Of a DNA stretch of 64,000 nucleotides, positions 49,301-58,969 are shown one piece after another. The notes under the pieces were generated by a model that was not told the DNA's origin, did not search any database, and was given only the letters and a program-made list of their open reading frames with translations. The stretch comes from Paulownia fortunei (lineage: Eukaryota; Streptophyta; Magnoliopsida; Lamiales; Paulowniaceae): positions 8,458,071-8,522,070 of the forward strand of contig CM033118.1 in assembly GCA_019321725.1 (NCBI GenBank). The letters are read 5' to 3'. The position numbers were made by a program, and so were the translations under genes. Every line of letters begins with the position of its first letter. Within the stretch, counting starts at the first letter, position 1.

Positions 49301-49626
49301 GATCAATGGTTCTCAGAATAAGTGAATTACTTTGGTTGAAGATTATTCTTGAAGATTTAAAGTTTAAATGGGAGGCGCTTATGAGACTCTACTGTGATAA
49401 TAAGTCAGCTATTAATATTGCATACAATCCTGTGCAACATGACTGCATAAAGCATGTGGAAGTAGATAGACATTTCATCAAGGAAAATGTGGATAACAGT
49501 CTCTTTTGCACACATATGTTTTCCACAAATGGGCAACTTGCAGATATCTTGACCAAAGAATTGAGTACTGCTGTGTTTCAAACGATAACTGGCAAGCTGA
49601 GAATGTATGATATACACTCACTAGCT
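46358..49626 (+). pseudogene. Copia II pol pseudogene: protease, integrase, RT, RNase H
   Basis: Domains run in Copia order. The protease DSGA region is changed to DLGATDHMTNSSHNF (about 46365), with LILKDVLYVPKL after it. The integrase has the zinc module (YLRLGHLSF...YCEICELAKHSRV, first His replaced by Tyr), then GDTWGPSTIPNVSGVRWFVS and FIDDCTRVSWVFLLK (about 47030). Decayed STPEQNGIAQRK follows (about 47210). The RT has LSEALINEKWRQAMSLEIEA, SCKWIFTMKYKADRSIERYK (about 48200) and YVDDIIVT (about 48675). RNase H has LRLYCDNKSAINIAYNPVQH and HVEVDRHFIKENVDNSLFC (about 49390-49510), ending at TAG 49627. Stops and frameshifts are frequent in integrase and RT; the RNase H end is well preserved. 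Confidence 0.85.
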
Positions 49627-49636
49627 TGAGGGGGAG

Positions 49637-49864
49637 TGTGGAAAAATATGATAATTTTAAAATGTTTGACCTTATAAATAGGTGAATATAGGGAGTTATT
49701 TTTGAATATTATTGAAAGTTATTGTAGTCCCAGATTTATAGGAATTGTACCAGATTTATAGGGATTGTAATTAGGGTTTCCATTTTTTCTTCTTGTCTAT
49801 ATTTGTATATAATCTGTCTTGTACCATTCCAAATTAAATAAGAGAAAAATATTCTTTTACCATA
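49637..49864 (+). repeat. 3' LTR of Copia II
   Basis: A 228-bp LTR, 23 bp longer than the 5' LTR because of a short internal tandem duplication of CCAGATTTATAGG(A/G)ATTGTA (about 49730-49770). Confidence 0.85.
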
Positions 49865-49874
49865 CATGCTAATT

Positions 49875-50958
49875 ATATCATATATTATAGAGAATAAAAA
49901 AGTTTGGAGATGCCAAGAGTGTGAGGAACATGGCTGCCATAGTTGCAAATGGAGTTCTTGAACTCTGTATAGGGAGTTGAGTCACGGATGGGCTCTATTT
50001 CCATGTGGCTAATTACAAGGAAAATTTTTCTTATATCCTGCTTACATAAGTGATATTCAACTTTGGTCCTAAGATATAATATAGAAAAGAGATATATTAG
50101 TGTATAATGTTGTTGACTATGTCTTTCATTTTTTAGCCTCTAACGCACTCATAGCTTACAAATCATTGCAAAGTTCAGTATATCTTGGAATAGGGATTAT
50201 TTTCAATGTATTTGGACACCTCATACAGATATTACTATTTTTGTTTTTTCATCAATCATACATGTGTTAGATTAAATTATAAAACTCAGAGGAAGAAGTT
50301 GACCTAGACTCACATGAATTGAGTATTTGTTTTATTTGTGGGTATCACACTAGGTAAAGCAATGTGACAATAAGAGTGTCGATGGATCTGCTTCTACATA
50401 AGTATGGAAAGTGGGGCTTGGCTAAGTTTAGTTACATACTTGTTTTCATTATCTTTATTAGAAGGTTTTTTCCCTTCCTTGCACAATTTCACATTTCTCT
50501 AAAATCACATCAACTGAAGCAAAAATGTCATTTATTCTTTTGCCGAAAAGCATGCATTTTGAAGAGTTGATCAACAAAAGCCAATATAGAGTGGGTAATT
50601 TTCAGAACAATAAGCTTGTTGTGAAGATACCTTATGGATATAATCAGTTCTCACTTCAATGTTAGTTGATTAGCCTTTAAAGATTTTCTCAGGATTGTTA
50701 CTACTTGTCCTTCTATAATTTGGAGTTTTTTCTCAAATTGATCTTAGCATGGGTAGTATGTTTTGGGTCATCCAAAAGGAGGTAGTAGTTTAGCTATCAG
50801 TTTATTTGGTTTTCTTTGGAAGTTTATTGCTGTATGGAATACTGAAGTTAAGTTTGTATGGACCTATAATGATTTGATTTGGGAAGATAGTTGATGCTGC
50901 TAAAGGGTGTAGCAAAATGGTTTACGTATAGGAATATTGAGTTTGAAATGATATGAAT
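49875..50958. other. Intron sequence between Copia I and the hAT element
   Basis: No domain, LTR or inverted repeat is recognised. Composition is like the first part of the intron. Confidence 0.4.
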
Positions 50959-51265
50959 GAAATAAATAGGGCTGTAATCGAACCGAATCGAGCCGAACAG
51001 GAAAAAGCTCGAGCTCGACTCGTTTGAATTTTTCATAAGCTCGAGCTCGACTCGAGCTCGATTCGAGCTTTTATAATTAAGCTTGAGCTCGTTTGTTTGA
51101 AAATTATTAAGCTCGCGAACGGCTCGAGCTTAGTTCAAGCTCGGCTTGTTAAGCATAAAATCGAGCTCGAATTCAAGCTTGTTTTCAAGCTCGTTAAGCA
51201 TACAATCGAGCTCGAGTTCGAGCTCGATAAGTACATTTCATTTCAAAAAATAGAAAACAACACAT

Positions 51266-52490
51266 TTTATTTTATATTTTAATCTAAGTTTATTATTATT
51301 AATTGAAATTCTTAGTTTATGAATTATATTAAATATAATTAATATATAAAATTTTAGTTTATTATTATAGTTTACCATCCAAAGATTTAGAATTGAATTT
51401 TAGTTGATTAGACTAAGTATATTATTACATATTTATATTTTTATATTTTTAAATTTTAAAGCAAAACAACTATCTAATCTTCTAACTAATTTAATCTAAA
51501 TGTATTATCTTAAAGTATGATATTTTATTAGTTTTTATTTTATTATTTTATATTTTTATTCTTCTTTTATCTTAAGTTTGACTTTTATTATCTTAAGTTT
51601 GACTTTTATTTTTTATTTAATTATTCTAAATCATGGTTCTATAGTATATTATTAAATTTTGTTTATTATACTAAGTTTATTATTATTAACTTGATTTTTT
51701 TTAAATGATGTAAAGTGTAGGTAGTATATAAATTTTTTGGTTGAATATTATAGTTTATCATCTTAGAATTTAGAATTGAGTTTTTTCTTAATTACTCTAA
51801 ATTTATTATTCTCTATTTATATTCTTATTGTTAAATATTTTAAATGCAGCAAATTTATTCAGCATTCCCAAATTCATTTTTATTCCCATATAATTTTATT
51901 TTATATACTAATCACCTTTTAATAGCATAGTAAAAAAACGTGTGCGGGTATTATTCGTCATTCATAATAATTTATGATTCGAATTTTATTCGGATATAAT
52001 ACAAAAAAGAATGAAAAAATATCGTTGAATGACATGAATTCGAAGACACCTATATTTTGTTAAATTAAAATGAACTTATAATTCTAAATTTAATATTATT
52101 TTAATGTATTATCTTAAGTTGAAATTTAATTATTTATTTTATATTTTAATCTACGCTTATTATTATTAATTAAAATTCTTAGTTTATGACTTATTTTAAA
52201 TATAGTTAAGATATAAATTTTAGTTTATTATTATAGTTTATCATCCTAAGATTTAGAATTGAATTTTAATTGATTAGACTAAGTATATTATTACATATTT
52301 ATATTTTTATATTTTTAAATTTTAAAGCAAAACAACTATCTAATCTTCTAACTAATTTTATTTTAATTGTATTATCTTAAAGTATGATATTTGATTACTT
52401 TTTATTATTTTATTTTTTTAATTATTCTAAATCGATGGTTCTATAGTATATTATTAAATTTTATTTATTGCTTTAAGTTGATTAATCTAA
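51266..52490. repeat. Direct duplication within the hAT element core
   Basis: A block at about 51266-51680 recurs at about 52130-52490, offset by about 865 bp, with an almost identical central part (TAGACTAAGTATATTATTAC, then AAAGCAAAACAACTATCTAA). Confidence 0.7.
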
Positions 52491-52532
52491 ATTCATTATT
52501 CTCTATTTATATTCTTATTTTTAAATATAGAA

Positions 52533-52975
52533 AATTTATTAATTTCTAGTAGGTCATACTGTAGATGTTTCCTAAATCATACTAAGAGTTGGTTTTATTT
52601 GATTAACCTAATTTTATTAATTATTCTAAATTTATATTCTTATTTTATGAATTATCTTGGTTATATATAATTAGTTAATTAATTATTCTAAATATACCAT
52701 TATAAGATTTGCATTGATTAATCTAAATTTATTATTCTTTATTTATATTCTTATTTTTAAATTTTTTAAATGTAAGAAATTTATTAATTTCAAGTAGGTC
52801 ATACTCTAGATGTTTCATAAATCATAATAAGAGTTGATTTTATTTGTTTAGCCTAATTTTATTAATTATTCTAAATTTGTATTCTTATTTTATGAATTAT
52901 CTTAGTCATATATAATTTTTTAATTAATTATTCTAAATATACCATTATAAGATTTGCATTAAATTTTATTTATTG
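52533..52975. repeat. Second direct duplication within the hAT element core
   Basis: A unit of about 240 bp containing TAGGTCATACT, TAGATGTTTC and ATACCATTATAAGATTTGCA is present at about 52533-52720 and about 52785-52970. Confidence 0.65.
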
Positions 52976-53499
52976 ATTATGTTAGTTTTTAAAGAATATT
53001 TTAATATGTTTGATTATACAAAAATGTAGTTGGCTTAGTGGTGTGAGTTTTCACATTTTATTCAAAGGTACTATGTTTGATTCCATTGGAAAACTATATT
53101 TAAAATTTTTATAATTTTATCGAGCCTATTATCGACCTTCTAAACAAGCCGCTCGCGAACATATTTGTGAACTTATCAAACAAGCCAGACTCGTGAATAG
53201 GTTCGCGATTATATAAACGAGCCGAGCTCGAGCTCGAGCTCGCGAACAGGCTCACGAGCATATAAACGAGCCGAGCTCGAGCTCGCGAATAGGCTCGCGA
53301 GCATATAAACGAGCAGGCTCGTGAGCTAACGAGCCAAATACTACTAGACTTGAAATCGGCTCGATAATATTTTCGATCTCAAAATCGAGCTCGAACTCAG
53401 CTCGTTAAAGTTATCGATCGATCTCGAACGAATTTTTTTTCGAGCCGAGATCCGAATAGCTCACGAGCGGCTTGATTCATTTACAGCCCTAGAAATAAA

Positions 53500-54268
53500 T
53501 ATCAAGTTTGAGAAAAGAATAAAGTTGGTTCCTGAAAATTCCGAATTACTAAAAATCTTTATTTAAAAAGTTATTAAGACAACCGGGTAGATGGCTCACA
53601 TCTAGATATTAATTGATGAAAGCTATATATAGCCTTTTGTATATATCCTGATCTTTTGTATAGTTTTTGGGCCAAACATTGTTATGAGTTGTACGAGATG
53701 CCAAAAAATAGTTACTTTGCCGAAATAAGAAGCCTATGTATGTCCACATGTTACCTTCGATCAGTCACTATTCTGCTTTTGATGCTATACCTTTAAAAGT
53801 TGAGTTATAAAGCTTGACTCTGTTGAAGAGTTGTCATAAGTTTAGCTCTGTTTTCCCAAATTTCTTAGCTTTCTTATGAACATTTACACATTTATCTTCT
53901 TTTGGTGCATTTTGTTGTTCGGCCATAAAATTTCAGTTGCTTCAATTTTGTGTAGTGCCCTCTGAAAATTGCTTTATGTGAAGAAATATTATCAATTAGA
54001 GGTGCTATGATGTAGAAATAGGAACAGTAAATTAATTCTTTATCAATAAAGTCACTTGAATGATTCTCCACTTTGGCAGCCATGAATAGTAGTGCATTTA
54101 ACTATCAGAAGTAGGTTAAGAAATAATTTAGTTTTGCCCGATCGGACGTGTTACAAGATCTGAGGCCACTTATGTGGATGCTAATGGGGTCATTAAATTC
54201 AAGTTACTTTAAAAAGGATGTTTTTGATATACTGACTGAGCCCTGAATTGAACTTGTTCAATTTACAG
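53500..54268 (+). other. Original 3' part of the DUF599 intron
   Basis: T-rich intron-like sequence with no element. The last 45 bases hold a CTGAC branch-point-like site and the acceptor TTTACAG. Confidence 0.55.
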
Positions 54269-54808
54269 GATCCACTTAAAAATGGTGTTTTGGCAATTCA
54301 AACCATACGCAACAATATAATGGCATCGACACTTTTGGCCACCACAGCTATCACTCTCAGTTCATTAATAAGTGTACATGTCAGTAACAAATCAAGCTCT
54401 CCTTTGGGGTTGGAGTATGGAAATAAAACTTCAGTCTCTTCTGTGAAGTTCTTTGCTATCTTGCTCTGCTTTCTTGTTGCCTTTCTTTGCAATCTGCAGT
54501 GTATTAGGTATTATGCCCATAGTAGCTTTCTGGTCACTGTGCCCACATTTAGAGACAGAAAAGATGCTATTGAGTATGTAGCAACAAACCTGAACAGAGG
54601 GGGCTTCTTTTGGTCACTTGGAGTCCGAGCATTTTACTTGTCATTCCCTCTCTTCCTCTGGGTTTTTGGGCCGATACCCATGTTTGTATGTTGCTGTGTA
54701 ATGTCATTCATTCTCTATTTTCTGGACACCACTACAAACTTTACAAGGGATCTGTACGATCATTCTATTAATGCTGAAGACATGGAGTCAGTTGTTCCCC
54801 CAACATGA
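54269..54808 (+). CDS. DUF599 family membrane protein, exon 2
   Basis: This exon encodes residues 96-274 and the stop codon TGA of the DUF599 protein begun at 23295. After the acceptor AG at 54268 the frame reads DPLKNGVLAIQTIRNNIMAS, the family block that follows WVxxM in other members. Three further hydrophobic segments follow: STLLATTAITLSSLISVHV, VKFFAILLCFLVAFLCNLQC and a long C-terminal pair around YLSFPLFLWVFGPIPMFVCC. FLWVFGPI and LYFLDTT are conserved C-terminal motifs. There are no stops or frameshifts, and the length is normal for the family (roughly 220-290 residues), so the coding sequence looks intact. The role is unknown; it is a predicted integral membrane protein. A separate gene starting here is unlikely, because the frame upstream has no good start and exon 1 supplies the missing family N-terminus. 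Confidence 0.88.
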   Translation, partial: DPLKNGVLAIQTIRNNIMASTLLATTAITLSSLISVHVSNKSSSPLGLEYGNKTSVSSVKFFAILLCFLVAFLCNLQCIRYYAHSSFLVTVPTFRDRKDAIEYVATNLNRGGFFWSLGVRAFYLSFPLFLWVFGPIPMFVCCCVMSFILYFLDTTTNFTRDLYDHSINAEDMESVVPPT

Positions 54809-55597
54809 TTGTTATAGAGAGCTAGAAGATATGTGGCTCCATTGCTAAAAAAAGGGAATGTTTGGATTTGTTTTGGGTGTTTTGGAGGAATTGTTTTGGA
54901 AGAATGAATTGAAAAATGTGATGTACGTGGAGGAAAATGTATTAGAAAACGTGGTCTATATTTTTTATTTTAAAAGAATGTATGGAGAATAAAAATGTTT
55001 TGAAAAAATGAAAACAAATGTTTGTTTTTCTAGGTGATAGAGAAGATTTTCTTTATACTTGTCTGATTAAAGCTTTAATTGATTGCTTAAAATGGTTTCC
55101 AGTATTCGTGCATGCATTCACATTTTATGGATGACTATAATAAAATCTCTCTGTCACACACACACAGACACACACTGACGCACAAGCTCATACACCTGTG
55201 TCAACTCTCATTTTCTTTTTGGTTGCCACCCCTTTGGATTTTTGTATCTGTTTTAAAGTTAATTCATCCATAGTTTCAATGAACTTGCTTGCCATCTTGG
55301 CTTTAGCTTATGAAGTTTTATGAAATTAAGATCATTCCTGAATTTGAAAGTGCTAATGTGCATTTACCCTCCCTTTCCCTTTGTACGACACGTTGACATA
55401 CTTCACATGGTGCAAAGTCTTTGTCCGGGATTAGTCTTGTATTGTTTGAAATATTTTGATCTGCTACTGTATTTGCCTAGATTTCAATAACAACATTTTG
55501 AAGGCTTTCATTATAGTCGGGAGAAGCATCACATATGGGGACTTAAAGGGTGTAGGCTGTAGCCATCCTAGCCTTTCTTATCCTTTTGACTTCTCTT
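54809..55597 (+). other. 3' UTR and downstream region of DUF599
   Basis: Candidate polyadenylation signals include AATAAAAATG (about 54989) and ATAATAAAATC (about 55138). A (CA)n-type tract lies at about 55157-55180. No other gene is seen. Confidence 0.45.
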
Positions 55598-55906
55598 TTA
55601 AGGGGATGATTGGTATACAAGAAATTAAATAGAAATGGTGTGAATTTAGAAATAAAATGATGACGATAAAGGAGTGATATGAGTATATAACATTTCTATG
55701 TTGGGTATGTACAAGAAATGAAAAAAAAATGGAATTGCTATTATTTTGCTTGATTCCAAGCTTATGATTGTAATTAGAAATGAATGATAGGAATGAAATA
55801 AAATTATTTTTAATTATTAAATTACCCTTCAATAGAAATTTTTTAGAATAAAATTATTATTCAATATATTGTGCATAAATAAGTCTGTTATAGTTTTAAT
55901 CAACAA

Positions 55907-55908
55907 TA

Positions 55909-55939
<31 letters not shown>

Positions 55940-55955
55940 ATATATATATATATAT
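55907..55955. repeat. (TATC)n followed by (TA)n microsatellite
   Basis: About seven TATC units run into about eight TA units inside the MITE. Copy 2 has only the TA part (about 57293-57315). Confidence 0.9.
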
Positions 55956-56037
55956 AGATATAGATATAATCTCACACTGATATTTCTTTTATAATAAAAA
56001 TAACAATGATGTATATTTTGTGTTTGTTTAGTTTTAT

Positions 56038-56652
56038 TAGGAATGACAATAGATTTGGATAAAATTGACACCTGCCCTGACCCGTCCAACCTTGCTTGTG
56101 GCGGGTTTTGAAACTACAAGTAGGTCTCGGATTTTAGTTTTCAGAGCCCGACTTGAATTCGATTCGTTAAAATATTGCATATATATATTTTTTTGTTTTA
56201 TATGATTTATGTGATATATTTTTATATATATATGTATAAATAAAAAATACATGTATGTCACTTATATACTACATATAAAATATAAAGGTAGTAATCTTAT
56301 AAATTAAAAAAATAATATAAAATAATAAATAGTCAAATATATAAAAGTAATAAAAATATATGAATTTCTAATTTTTTAAAAATTAAAACGTGTACATACA
56401 TATTTGTAAATAATTAGTTCTCTGTTAATAATATTATTTTGTTATATTTAAAAATTATGACAATATTTTATTTTAAAATATATTTTTAGATATTTTTAAA
56501 ATTATAAAATGAGTTTAATGGGTTCTACCCGCTAGATCTCGATTTGGTGCTAGTTTGGGTCCGAGTCCTGGTTCATAAAGATCTTGACGGGTTGGGTCTC
56601 GGGTTTAAGATTTCGACAAACCTGCTTCAGAGACGACTCGCTGTCATCCTTA
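56038..56652. mobile_element. hAT-type MITE nested in MITE copy 1
   Basis: Ends TAGGAATGACAAT and CTGTCATCCTTA are imperfect inverted repeats. Flanks AGTTTTAT (56030-56037) and AATTTTAT (56653-56660) are an 8-bp duplication with one change. Ends are rich in GGGTC and GACCC motifs, as in many plant hAT MITEs; the core is AT-rich. Confidence 0.6.
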
Positions 56653-56979
56653 AATTTTATCAAACACTTTTGTTAAGTTTAGAAGCATAATTTTGTCTAA
56701 AATAAATATTAGTTTATTCCTAACTGAACCTGAAACACGAGACCTGATTTGTTGTTATTCCTAAGTTTTATCAAATACGTAATTTTGTCTAAAATAAATA
56801 TAAATTATTTCTAATTGATTGAGAATGGTTAAACATATGGGGAGAGTAGAAATGATAAATCTCATACTTTTGAGAATGGTGATTCGTCATACTAAATTAT
56901 ACCAATCATGTATTCGGGAATAAATTTGGGAATGTCCATTCAATTCCCACTTCATTACTACTTACCAATCATGTCTTTA

Positions 56980-58044
56980 GGGAGTGATTGATATGGAGCA
57001 ATAGAATTAGGTAGGAATAGAATAAATTTAGGATTGGAATGATAATAGGAATGAAATGATATGGGTATAACAATTTCTATGCTTGGTGTGTATAAGAAAT
57101 GAGAAATGAATGGAATCATCATTTCTTATTTGATTCAAATCTTATGATTGATAATTAGAAATGAGTGATAGAAATTGAATAAAATAGTTTTAAAAACTCA
57201 ATTACCCTTTAGTATAATTTTTTAAAAATAAAATTATATTCAATATGTTGTGTATAAATGAATTTGTTAATTTATTTTAATTGATGTTAAATAATATATA
57301 TATATATATATATATGGCATATAGATAAAATCTTATACTAATATATTTTTATATAAAAAATAAAAAATCAACAAATGGGTCTCGGAGCAAGTCTCAAATT
57401 TTAATTTTTTTAGATTCGGATAGGAAATGAATACGACCCGTTAAAATATTGCACATATATTTTTTATTTATTATGTATATATTTATGTGATGTATATTTA
57501 TATGTAATATGCATGTTATGTAAATACTAAAAATATAAATATAATGCTCTTATAATAATAATATAAAATTAATAAATAGTTTATGCTAATATTGTAAAAG
57601 TAATAAATATGTTTCTAATTTTTAATTTTTTAATAACTAAAATAATTATTTTTCATTTATAACATTATTTTCTTATTTCTAAAAATATATATTTTTATAT
57701 TTTTAAAATAATAAAACAGGTCTAACAGGTCAAACTCGATAAATCTTGAATTCGGAGCAAGTTCATATTCAGGTTCATAAAAATCTCAATGGGTCGAGTC
57801 TCGAGTTTTATCCAATATTTTTGTTATGTTTAGTAGAATACTATTTTCAAAAACAAATATATGTTATTCTTGATTGATTGAACATAGTTAAACCTATTGG
57901 GGAGAAAGGGAATGTTTAATCCATATTTTTGGAAATGAAGATTCCCATGAGAATGGGGATATTCCTATACCCAAATTATACCAATCATGTGAACGAAAAT
58001 GAAATTGGGAATGCTCATTCCATTCCCACATATCAATCATGCCA
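56980..58044. mobile_element. PIF-like MITE, copy 2
   Basis: Ends GGGAGTGATTGATATG and (reverse complement) TGGCATGATTGATATG; TTA at 56977-56979 and 58045-58047. Its core is a diverged version of copy 1, including decayed GGGTCTCGGAGCAAGTC-type and GGGTCGAGTCTCGAG-type remains of the nested hAT MITE (57378-57815). Confidence 0.6.
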
Positions 58045-58662
58045 TTAGGTATAGTTGTTAACTGGGCCAGTTCAACCCAGTCCCGACACTCCTGGAACTA
58101 GCCCAAGACAAGCCTATAAATAGTGTGGGCTATCTAGCCTGATTTTGGACATATGATCTAGGCTCTTATTGGGCGATATTAAAATTCAGTCCAGGCCCGC
58201 GAACTGGCACGCTTGGGCTCGAAACCACTTTGGAATCAGCCCAATACAGGATCGACCCAGCCCCAGTTCTTAGTAGTTGGGTTTTTTTTAAAATATAATT
58301 CATATATAGGTAAAAAATAACATAAAAGAAGCCTAAAAGAAATAAAAAGATGAACCCAATTAAGTTGGAAGCCCAACAGTAATGGGCTAAGGAATTTTTT
58401 TTGCATATGGGCTAAGGATTTTTTTTTAAATAAACTTAAATCCATCTTGCTTAGCCAGCTGGAAGTTGGTTGGAGCAAGTAACGAGTTCTCTTTTTGCAA
58501 TTCATACCGTTGCATACAATTATTTATTTATTAATTTAATTTTACTATTTTCAATGACCAGATTTATCTAGTTGTTGAAATCGAACGACTCTTTTGGATT
58601 AACGGTAATATTACTGTTAATCCAATATTTATTTTTTTTCAAAAAAAATAGCTATTTTTTTC

Positions 58663-58670
58663 TATAAATA
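58663..58670 (+). promoter_or_regulatory. TATA box of the hAT transposase gene
   Basis: TATAAATACCC lies about 300 bases before the first transposase-like residues and is followed by a C/T-rich leader (TTCTCTAATTCTCTCTC), the usual layout of plant hAT promoters. Confidence 0.55.
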
Positions 58671-58969
58671 CCCAATCTTTTGAATACATTTTTCCTTCAA
58701 AAATTCACATTTTCTCTAATTCTCTCTCAAATAGCAATTACAAGTTTTATATACACAATCAAAGTTTAATTGGAATTTGAAAATTAAAATTGCAAGAGAC
58801 TCTCAATTTTCGGCAATTAACTTTGAAGATTTCGACATTTATTTGGTATCATCTTTCTTTAATTTTTTTAATTATTTGTAATTTTTTATTATATTATTTG
58901 TCACTCTTTGTGTATTTTAGTTACAATTATATTATTTGTAAATTTTATTTGTGAATTGAAATTAAAATG

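Larger units (their letters stand above)
45635..49864 (+). mobile_element. Copia element II (plus strand), nested in the Copia I LTR
   Basis: A 4230-bp element with LTRs 45635-45839 and 49637-49864, both starting TGTGGAAAAATATGATAATT. The primer site TGGTATCAGAGCC (45840-45852) and polypurine tract GAGGGGGAG (49628-49636) are textbook. Flanks CACAC (left) and CATGC (right) would be a TSD with two changes; the uninterrupted Copia I LTR has CATGC at this site. Pol is decayed and gag is largely absent. Confidence 0.85.
37178..49874 (-). mobile_element. Copia element I (minus strand), split by two later insertions
   Basis: A full but decayed Copia retrotransposon reads right to left: LTR and tRNA-Met-type primer site near 45500, gag 45396-44716, integrase 44266-43735, the rest of pol 39979-37475, then the left LTR. 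A solo LTR (39980-43729) interrupts the integrase, and Copia II (45635-49864) sits in the right LTR. Both joins rejoin cleanly when the insertions are removed. No clear TSD was found for this oldest element. Confidence 0.8.
50967..53491. mobile_element. Non-autonomous hAT element with GCTCGAGC-rich ends
   Basis: The TIRs TAGGGCTGTAA and TTACAGCCCTA lie directly inside a perfect 8-bp duplication GAAATAAA (50959-50966 and 53492-53499), the hallmark of hAT insertion. Both ends, about 270-400 bp each, carry many copies of palindromic GAGCTCGAGCTC-type motifs, probably transposase-binding subterminal repeats. The 1.8-kb core is very AT-rich and noncoding, with two internal duplications. No transposase. 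Confidence 0.85.
23580..54268 (+). other. Giant 30.7-kb intron of the DUF599 gene
   Basis: The donor GTTAGT at 23580 and the acceptor TTCAATTTACAG ending at 54268 are in phase 0 and on the same strand. A branch-point-like CTGAC lies about 35 bases before the acceptor. Splicing joins CLMA to DPLKNGVLAIQ, with no residue missing or extra compared with the family layout recalled for Arabidopsis members. The length comes almost entirely from nested transposons (25986-53491), while about 2.4 kb at the 5' end and 0.8 kb at the 3' end look like original intron sequence. Whether the transcript is still spliced cannot be told from the DNA. Confidence 0.75.
55601..56976. mobile_element. PIF-like MITE, copy 1 (with nested hAT MITE)
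   Basis: Ends AGGGGATGATTGGTAT and (reverse complement) AGACATGATTGGTAAG; flanked by TTA at 55598-55600 and 56977-56979. Subterminal GGAATGGAAT and CATTCCCA motifs occur. It is 1376 bp, of which about 615 bp is a second element at 56038-56652. No transposase. Confidence 0.6.

Noticed and set aside
54248..54808. Exon 2 of DUF599 as a stand-alone gene
   Set aside because: There is an acceptor site at 54268, the family N-terminus is missing here, and it is found in phase at 23295-23579.
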